DNA of 64,000 nucleotides, taken from the NCBI RefSeq assembly GCF_963675165.1, contig NC_087382.1, forward strand, positions 5,876,315-5,940,314, written 5' to 3'. Under the pieces are notes generated by a model. That model worked only from the letters and a program-made list of their open reading frames with translations, had not been told where the DNA came from and searched no databases. The first letter of the stretch is position 1, and each line of letters starts with the position of its first letter. The stretch comes from Halichondria panicea (lineage: Eukaryota; Porifera; Demospongiae; Suberitida; Halichondriidae). The translations under genes and the position numbers were made by a program. This document shows, piece after piece, positions 57,125-64,000 of this stretch.

Positions 57125-59300
57125 ATGCTGTCTAGAAGAATTCTCAGCTGGTTTGTACTGTTACTGACCCTAGCTATATTATTGTTACCAAGAGTGAGAA
57201 CTACCGTATAGACGTCTAGCGGGTAATTTTCGTGGAGTAAAAAATTCGTTATTTTTATGGGCAAGCTGACCTCCACGAAATTTTAACGTAGGTGTGGCTT
57301 ACCGGAACGTATGAATGCAGTGCAGGCAACGAAATTTTTACTCATGAAAACCACAATTTTCCAGATAAACGAATTTTTTACCCCACGAAAAATTACCCGC
57401 TAATTATACAGTATATCACATTGTGCTAGTAGATTCAACCGATTTGTGTAATGACTATCGAAATGGAACTTTTTCAGATTTATGAGTACACCTTTTAATA
57501 TTCTTTTTTCACTCTCAAACAGCTTGATCAATTATCTGGTGGAGACTTTGAGCATTCTACTAGGAGATCATGCTGAGCAGTTATTGATTCGTAGCTTCTC
57601 ACATGTGCAAATCATTAGCCAAAACACAAGTACAATTGTATTTGGATTCCGTATGATACGGTTTTTTTTAGTGTTACTGTACTTATGAATTGAGTTTTGA
57701 ACGTTGGAGTTTCGTTGGAGTGAATGTTGGACCTCAAAAATTTAATCAAAGTTTTATCCTTGACGGTGCAAATTATGTGTACATATAAAACTGCTACTTT
57801 TCGAACTTGGAAAACCACCTCGTTAAAATTGCTAATACTCAAACTGAAACATTTGAGAGCACTCTTTTTATGAACATCACTGGTCAGGCATTGCACGTTG
57901 AGGCTGATGATGTGTACATAACAAATAGTGTGTTCACTAGAAATGATGGAGGTGCAGTTTACATTGAATCAAACTAGTCTCTAATCCACAGCACAAAGTT
58001 CCACTATAACAGTGCTGAGAGCGGAGGAGCAGTAAAAGTGGTATCTGGAACTGTAGTGATCACTTGGTGTATCCAAATAACAAAGCTTCTCAGAAGCTAG
58101 GGTGGAGCGATTGATGTTCACTCAGGTAATGTGTCCATCTCCAACAGTGAGCTGACAAAAAAACTGTGCTAACCATGGTGGAGCGATTGGTGTTGACTCA
58201 GGTACTGTGTCCATCTCCAACAGTGAGCTCACAAACAACAGAGTGACATACAACAGTGCTGACTATGGTGGAGCAATTAATGTTAAACAGTTGTGTGTGT
58301 ATCTCTCACAGTGAGCTGACACACAACAGAGCTGAGTATGGTGGTAGAGCGATTGGTGTTCACTCAGGTAAATTAATGTGTCCATCTCCAATAGTAAGCT
58401 GACAACTAGTGAGGGTGGAACAATTCATGTCTCCTAATTTTCCACCTTGATCATCAACAACACTAACATTACTAATAACATGGTCAGTTTGAACATTTCG
58501 CAGTCAAATGTACATTCACTGGAATAAATATTGTCAGCAACAATGGTCGTTCTATTTAAGTTTTCAATAGTCGAGTCGACTTTAATGGACCTTCAAAACT
58601 GAGTAACAATCATGCTATGTTTGGTGGAGCCATCAGCGCTGACCTGAGTGCAATATACATTAACACTGAAGGAGTAATCGTCACCAACAACACAGCTACC
58701 TCTGGAGGAGGGCTATTTCTGAGAGAGAGTACACTCTTTGTAAATGAGCCAATAAAGATCTATCACAAGCAGAGGATGGAGGAGGGATTTATGCATATTC
58801 CAGTATAGAGTTGAGTTCCACTCAGTGCAGGTGGTAAAAGATGCAGATGATGAGCCACGTCCTCCAAACAACAGAGTTAGATTACTCACAACATTGCTGA
58901 GAATAATGGTGGAGGTATACACGCAGTATCTTAAACTATAGATATTCAATCACACACCAACATTGACTCAAGCATAGCTAAAGCTAGTAGAGGTGGAGTG
59001 TATCTACAGCAAAGTTCGAAGCTGTACCTATTTAAAACACTTGATGAAACTTTTGAGTCAATTTAATGATCAACCAACAACTCGACTGAGTATGGAGGAG
59101 GGATATTTGTGCAGATGACACACAGAGGAGCGTGTGTGGAGGAGGGGTCACAGAAGATGATGACATACTCGCACCATTTTTGCTGACTGCTTCATTCAAC
59201 TGTACGAGTGGTACGAGTTTACAACACCTTCATGACTAACAATACAGCTACCCAGTCAGGAGCAGACATCTACAGAGGTTTGTTGGGAGTCACAACATTA
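57125..59300 (+). pseudogene. Copy F: degenerate pseudogene, sister of copy B
   Basis: ATGCTGTCTAGAAG start, a broken signal peptide, the same MITE at the same site, and the same loss of the membrane half as copy B. The GGAI-type repeats (58090-58420) and GGAISADLSAIYIN segment (58620) are in shifting frames with stops. It differs from B by indels such as GCTATATTATTGTTACC near 57170. Confidence 0.88.
57203..57412. mobile_element. MITE insertion in copy F
   Basis: Same element and same target position as in copy B (ACCGTATAGACGTCTAGCGG ... TTACCCGCTAATTATACAGT). The right end has gained an ATTAT-type insertion. Confidence 0.85.
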
Positions 59301-59316
59301 ATTTGTGTAAGTACAC

Positions 59317-59492
59317 CACATCAAGCTGTGTGAAAGGTATACACATGTATGGCACCACATATGAATACATGGCCATTGAGGTTGCCAACTACCGTCTGTG
59401 ATCTCACATCAAGCTGTGCGGAAGGTATACACATGCATGGCATCACATATGAATACATGGCCATTGAGGTTGCCAACTACCGTCTGTGATCT
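59317..59492. repeat. 88-bp tandem duplication in spacer F-G
   Basis: CACATCAAGCTGTG at 59317 recurs at 59405, followed by near-identical sequence to CCGTCTGTGATCT. The B-C spacer has only one unit. Confidence 0.9.
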
Positions 59493-60465
59493 AGCCACGT
59501 CAAAATCTCCCTATGTCCACAACAATGAACCCACAAAAATAACACCCTTTAGGCCTATAGCTGTTAGGCTATGAAAGAGACGTATTGAATTGAAATTGAG
59601 GATACAATATACTTGGACACATCACTGAATTAATCCCTGCATAGTTTAGGAGACCAATGCCTTAACTATTAGGCCTAACAAACCATTATCCTATGCTCTT
59701 CGAGAATAACTTATGGAAGATCTAAAATGTACCTGGTCATAAAATTTGCAGGCCAGCCAAGTATAGACACCATCACCGTTGCCAAGCAACGGGGATACCA
59801 ACTGCTGCACTGATGTTGATATGGTTAATCAAAACTTTTTGTTGTATTCTATCACTACACTACCAGTGTGGCAGCGATAGAATGTATACCATATTATCTC
59901 ATAATGTGGGGTCTCAGTGCTTTGACATGTAATACTCTCGACAGCTGGACTTTTTAACTAATTATTGGGATTATAAAAGAAGAGCGCTTGTTGACTAGCA
60001 AAAGTAGTGAAACGAATTGAGAGTGTGTGATAAAACCTCTAATTTACTTCTTGAAAACGGCTACCTTCCCTCGCTAAGTACTAAAACTACAGCATCCAAC
60101 AAGTGAGTTGAAGGTTGAAGATTATTATTTATGATTGTCATGAAGTATAGCTAGAGGCACACAGAGCACTTCTTCATGCTTGCGTAACTGTAATATACGT
60201 AGTGTGTGCATGGTGGGGCCTCATTTAAATAGAAGTTGATGTTTAGTAGCAGCAGACCAAACAATTCTCATGAATTATTCATGTTAGCTTTCCATGCGGT
60301 TAGAATTAATACCTAGCTCGACGGTGCTTTTTTCCCAATCCCTATAATTATAACAGTTTGCCATCAGCTTTATAATTATATGGTGTGTGCAATGTATACA
60401 GCTATTTAGGGAGCAGCATAATCATTAACACGCTAACAATTAATCATAATCATACATGCAGATAT
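59493..60465 (+). promoter_or_regulatory. Spacer F-G with promoter and 5'UTR intron of copy G
   Basis: TATAAAAG (59973-59980), GCGCTTGTTGACTAGCAAAA and GTAGTGAAAC, exon end ATCCAACAA, donor GTGAGTTGAAGG (60103), acceptor ATGCAG (60461), ATG at 60466. Nearly identical to the copy C promoter. Confidence 0.72.
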
Positions 60466-63400
60466 ATGCTGTCTAGAAATATTCTCAGCTGGTTAGTACT
60501 GCTACTGACCCTAGCTACTGTTACCAGGAGTGAGCACTATCACATTGTGCCAGCGGATTCAACCAAGTTGTGTCATGACTATCGAAATGGAACTTGTTTC
60601 ACTCTCGAGCAGCTTGTTCAAATAGACCTGTTATCTGGTGGAGACAATCTCACCTTGAGCTTTCTATCTGGAAATCATGTGTTAACGGAACAGATACTGA
60701 TTTTTAACTTCTCACATGTGAAAATCACTGGCCAGAACACAACTACAGCTGTAGTTGGATTTCATAGCAATGATATGATACGTTTTGTTAGTATTACTGA
60801 TTTAATTATTGAACGCTTAAGTTTCGTTGGAGCAAATGTTGGACAACATAACTCACATCAAGGTTTGATCATTGATAATGCCCGCAATGTTTATATCAAG
60901 GACTGCTACTTTATGGACTTTGTATTACTCAATCAGGTGGAAACCAACATTATAGTTAAGATTGCTAATACTCAAACAGCAACGATTGAGAGCACTCTCT
61001 TTATGAACAACATTGGTCGGGCACTGCAGGTTGAGGCTGATAATGTGTACATAACAAATAGCAAGTTTGAATCAAACAATGCATTGATCGACAACACAAA
61101 GTTCAGCTACAACAATGCTGTGAGCGGAGGAGCAGTAAAAGTGGTATCTGGTGCTGTAGTGATTGCTTGGTGTGACTTCACAAATAACAAAGCTTCTCAG
61201 AATGGTGGAGCGATATTTGTTGGCTCAGGCAGTAGTGGATCTATCTCCAACAGTGAGCCGAAAAAAAACAGAGCTGGTTTTAGTGGAGCGATTAGTGTTA
61301 TTGACTCAGGTAATGTATCCATCTCCAACAGTGAGCTGACAAACAACAGAGCTGTCAATGGTGATGGTGGAGCAATTTATGTTTTCTCAGGAAGTGTATC
61401 TATCTTCCACAGTGAGCTGACAAATAACAATGCTCGCTATGGCGGAGCGATTAGTATTGACTCAGGCCATGCGTCCATCTCCAACAGTGAGCTGACATAC
61501 AACAGTGCTAACTATGATGGTGGAGCGATTTCAGTTAGATCAGCCAGTGTGTCCATCTCCAAAAGTGAGCTGACATACAACAGAGGTAACATTGGTGGAG
61601 CAGCGATTTATGTTGACTCAGGCAGTGTGTTCATTTCCGGAAGTGAGCTTACAAACAACAGTGCTAACTATGGTGGTGGAGCGATTTATGTTGACTCAGG
61701 TAGTGTATTCATTTCCAACAGTGAGCTGACAAATAACGGAGCTCACATTGGTGGAGCAATTCTTGTTGTTGCCTCAGGTAGTGCGTCTATCTCCAACAGT
61801 GAGCTGACACACAACAGAGCTAACTTAGGTGGAGCGATTAGTGCTATTGACTCAGGGAATGTGTCCATCTCCAACACTACGCTGACACACAACAGAGCTA
61901 ATAAGGGTGGAACAATTGATGTCTTCCAAGATTCCACCCTGATCATCCACTACACTGACATTACTAATAACATGGGCAGTTTGAACATTTTGAACATTTT
62001 GCAGTCAAACGTAATGTTCACTGGAATGAATATTGTCAGCAATAACAATGGCCCTGTTTATGCTTTCAACAGTCGAGTCGAGTTTAATGGACCTACAACA
62101 CTCAGTAACAATCGTGGTGCGTTGGGTGGAGCTATAAGCCTTGTCCTGAGTCAAATGTATATAAATACGGAAGGAGTAATTATCTCCAACAACAAGGCTA
62201 CCTCTGGAGGGGGGATATTTCTGAGAGAGAGTACACTCTTTGTAAATAAGCCAATAAAGATCTATCACAACACAGCACATGATGGTGGAGGGATTTATAC
62301 ACATTCAAGTACAGTTGAATTTCAATCTCCAACTCGTGGGGGTACAAATAAACACGAGATTACTGACAACAATGCTGAAAATAATGGTGGAGGTGTTTAT
62401 GCAGTAGCTACAACTATTAAACTAACTCAATCGTACGTTAACATTAACTCAAACACAGCTAACGCTAATGGAGGTGGAATTTATCTACAACAAACTTCAA
62501 AAGTGTACCTATTTAAAGAAAATGAAGAAGCTAAGACTTGGAATGAATTTTTTATCAAGTTAATGATTAACAACAACTCGGCTCAGTATGGAGGGGGAAT
62601 ATTTGTGGCAGATGGCACAGAGAGTGGTGCCTGCAGAGTAGGGGCCACAGACGATAATGCTAGTCAAACCATTTTTGCTGGCTGTTTCATTCAAACAATT
62701 AAATTGTATGGGAACCGCTATTATAATTATCAAAACCATTTCAACACATTCATGATTAACAACACAGCTACCCAGTCAGGAGCAGACATCTACGGAGGTC
62801 TGTTGGACAGGTGTGCAGTAAACAAATATGCTGAATATGACACATCAAATGGATCTGGATTGGACTACATAAATAACACCATAAAATCCTATACCAAATT
62901 AACCATCTCATCTAGGCCTGTTAAAATAATTTTTTGCAAAAATGACTGTAATATTATTTCTATAAAAAAGGGACACACGTTTAAAATCAGTGTTATGGCT
63001 GTTGACCAAGTTGGAAATCCAATGAATGCCACAATTCACAGTTCTGTTATCACTGAGAGTAGGGTTGATCGTCTTAAAGAAGGACAGGCAGAACAAGAAG
63101 TTGGCAATCAATGCACAGAATTAGAGTACAATGTATTCTCACAAGACAGCTCTGCTCAAATGGAACTCTATGCTGAGGGTCCATGCATCAATTTGGGGAT
63201 TTCAAGACAACTTATTAACATTCATTTTCAACCCTGCATATGCCCTATTGGGCTCAAACCAGTTCAGTCAGACATTGAGTGTAAGTGTGACTGTGATCCA
63301 GACTTGCAGCAAAGATATCAGATAACAAATTGTTTCGAGGAAAATGGAACCATAATTCTGGAAAGAAATAACAACACATGGACAGAGGTCATAAATACTA

Positions 63401-64000
63401 CCAACGGAACAGGGTATGTTGTTAGCAGCTGTACACTTGACTATTGCGTACAAAAACCAGTTAACATCAGTCTAAGTAACCGTGAAAAACAATGTGCCTA
63501 CAATCGAAGTGGTGTCTTGTGTGGAGAATGTGAACCAGGACTCAGTCTTGTCTTGGCTACATCAAACTGTAAAAAATGTTCTAATATTTACCTTCTTCTA
63601 CTAATACCATTTGCGCTGGCTGGCATATTGCTAGTTTCTTTAATTCTCGTGCTCAACATCACTATAGCAACCGGAAACATTCATGGCCTCATATTTTACG
63701 CCAACATAGTAGCTGCTAATAGAGCAATTTTCTTTCCTAGTTTAAACAACTTTGTAACAGTTTTTATATCATGGGTGAATCTTGACCTGGGAATTGACAC
63801 GTGCTTTTACGATGGAATGAACTCTCAAGGAAAAGTGCTCCTTCAACTTGTCTTTCCCGCTTACTTGTTTCTTCTAATGTTTCTTATTATAATTTTGAGC
63901 AAGTACTTTGACTCATTTTCAAAGCTCCTCTCTAACAGGAACCCAGTTGCTGCCCTAGGCACACTCGTTCTACTCTCTTACTCTAAATTCTTACGGTTTA
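60466..64000 (+). CDS. Copy G: beta-helix multipass membrane protein, open to window end (3' cut)
   Basis: I read the frame from ATG 60466 to the last base (about 1178 codons) without a stop. Signal peptide MLSRNILSWLVLLLTLATVT; N-terminal domain (CFTLEQLVQIDLLSGGDN, SFVGANVGQHNSHQG). The GGAI-type repeats (61200-61910) are more irregular than in A (ISNSEPKKNRAGFSG, GGAAIYVDSGSVFIS, GGAILVVASGSAS). Then the helix end (GGGIFLRESTLFVNK, YGGGIFVADGTESGAC), the Cys-rich part and the first four membrane segments up to SYSKFLRF. Compared with A, the block ANNTGQ..VFTRNDGG is shortened (SKFESNNALIDN). It is the intact counterpart of pseudogene C. Missing tail and stop lie beyond the window. Confidence 0.85.
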   Translation, partial: MLSRNILSWLVLLLTLATVTRSEHYHIVPADSTKLCHDYRNGTCFTLEQLVQIDLLSGGDNLTLSFLSGNHVLTEQILIFNFSHVKITGQNTTTAVVGFHSNDMIRFVSITDLIIERLSFVGANVGQHNSHQGLIIDNARNVYIKDCYFMDFVLLNQVETNIIVKIANTQTATIESTLFMNNIGRALQVEADNVYITNSKFESNNALIDNTKFSYNNAVSGGAVKVVSGAVVIAWCDFTNNKASQNGGAIFVGSGSSGSISNSEPKKNRAGFSGAISVIDSGNVSISNSELTNNRAVNGDGGAIYVFSGSVSIFHSELTNNNARYGGAISIDSGHASISNSELTYNSANYDGGAISVRSASVSISKSELTYNRGNIGGAAIYVDSGSVFISGSELTNNSANYGGGAIYVDSGSVFISNSELTNNGAHIGGAILVVASGSASISNSELTHNRANLGGAISAIDSGNVSISNTTLTHNRANKGGTIDVFQDSTLIIHYTDITNNMGSLNILNILQSNVMFTGMNIVSNNNGPVYAFNSRVEFNGPTTLSNNRGALGGAISLVLSQMYINTEGVIISNNKATSGGGIFLRESTLFVNKPIKIYHNTAHDGGGIYTHSSTVEFQSPTRGGTNKHEITDNNAENNGGGVYAVATTIKLTQSYVNINSNTANANGGGIYLQQTSKVYLFKENEEAKTWNEFFIKLMINNNSAQYGGGIFVADGTESGACRVGATDDNASQTIFAGCFIQTIKLYGNRYYNYQNHFNTFMINNTATQSGADIYGGLLDRCAVNKYAEYDTSNGSGLDYINNTIKSYTKLTISSRPVKIIFCKNDCNIISIKKGHTFKISVMAVDQVGNPMNATIHSSVITESRVDRLKEGQAEQEVGNQCTELEYNVFSQDSSAQMELYAEGPCINLGISRQLINIHFQPCICPIGLKPVQSDIECKCDCDPDLQQRYQITNCFEENGTIILERNNNTWTEVINTTNGTGYVVSSCTLDYCVQKPVNISLSNREKQCAYNRSGVLCGECEPGLSLVLATSNCKKCSNIYLLLLIPFALAGILLVSLILVLNITIATGNIHGLIFYANIVAANRAIFFPSLNNFVTVFISWVNLDLGIDTCFYDGMNSQGKVLLQLVFPAYLFLLMFLIIILSKYFDSFSKLLSNRNPVAALGTLVLLSYSKFLRF

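Overview
This window is animal nuclear DNA, most likely from a demosponge. It is AT-rich, has spliced genes with short introns and many CA/TG microsatellites, and carries metazoan housekeeping genes beside a lineage-specific family of huge beta-helix membrane proteins. That family is of a kind I associate with Amphimedon-like sponges. The species assignment is inference; the eukaryotic, intron-bearing nature is seen directly.

Left part (1-22.5 kb): ordinary, mostly intact genes. In order they are: the 3' end of UBA5 (+); a 7-exon Death-domain/ankyrin/two-pass membrane gene (+); a 10-exon erlin (-) that shares a 240-bp bidirectional promoter with dCMP deaminase (+); a two-exon LRRC20-like leucine-rich-repeat gene (-); and a 5-exon secreted protease (-) whose spliced product joins an I9/S8 subtilase, a CUB domain and three ILEI domains. 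The last three genes carry small inverted-repeat transposons in their introns.

Middle (22.5-27.7 kb): gene-poor, with a ~300-bp (TG)n tract, short tandem duplications and repeat debris.

Right part (27.7-64 kb): a tandem array of one gene family. Each gene has a signal peptide, a right-handed beta-helix built from ~24-residue GGAI repeats, a Cys-rich segment, 8-9 membrane segments and a tyrosine-bearing cytoplasmic tail. Copy A (27924-32477) is complete, and copy G (60466 to the window end) is open as far as it can be followed. Copies B, C, D and F are broken, and E and X are fragments. Two stretches (about 31.8-40.3 kb and 55.2-63.7 kb) are a segmental duplication of the same A-tail/B/C block. 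A conserved promoter plus non-coding first exon and 5'UTR intron precede most copies.

The array is riddled with mobile DNA: an element with 9-bp target duplications capping copy C, a MITE shared by copies B and F, a 1.09-kb hAT-like element, and a 750-bp Helitron with STPR-type exons. A 3' fragment of a PIKfyve gene (-), with at least one frameshift, lies between copies D and X.
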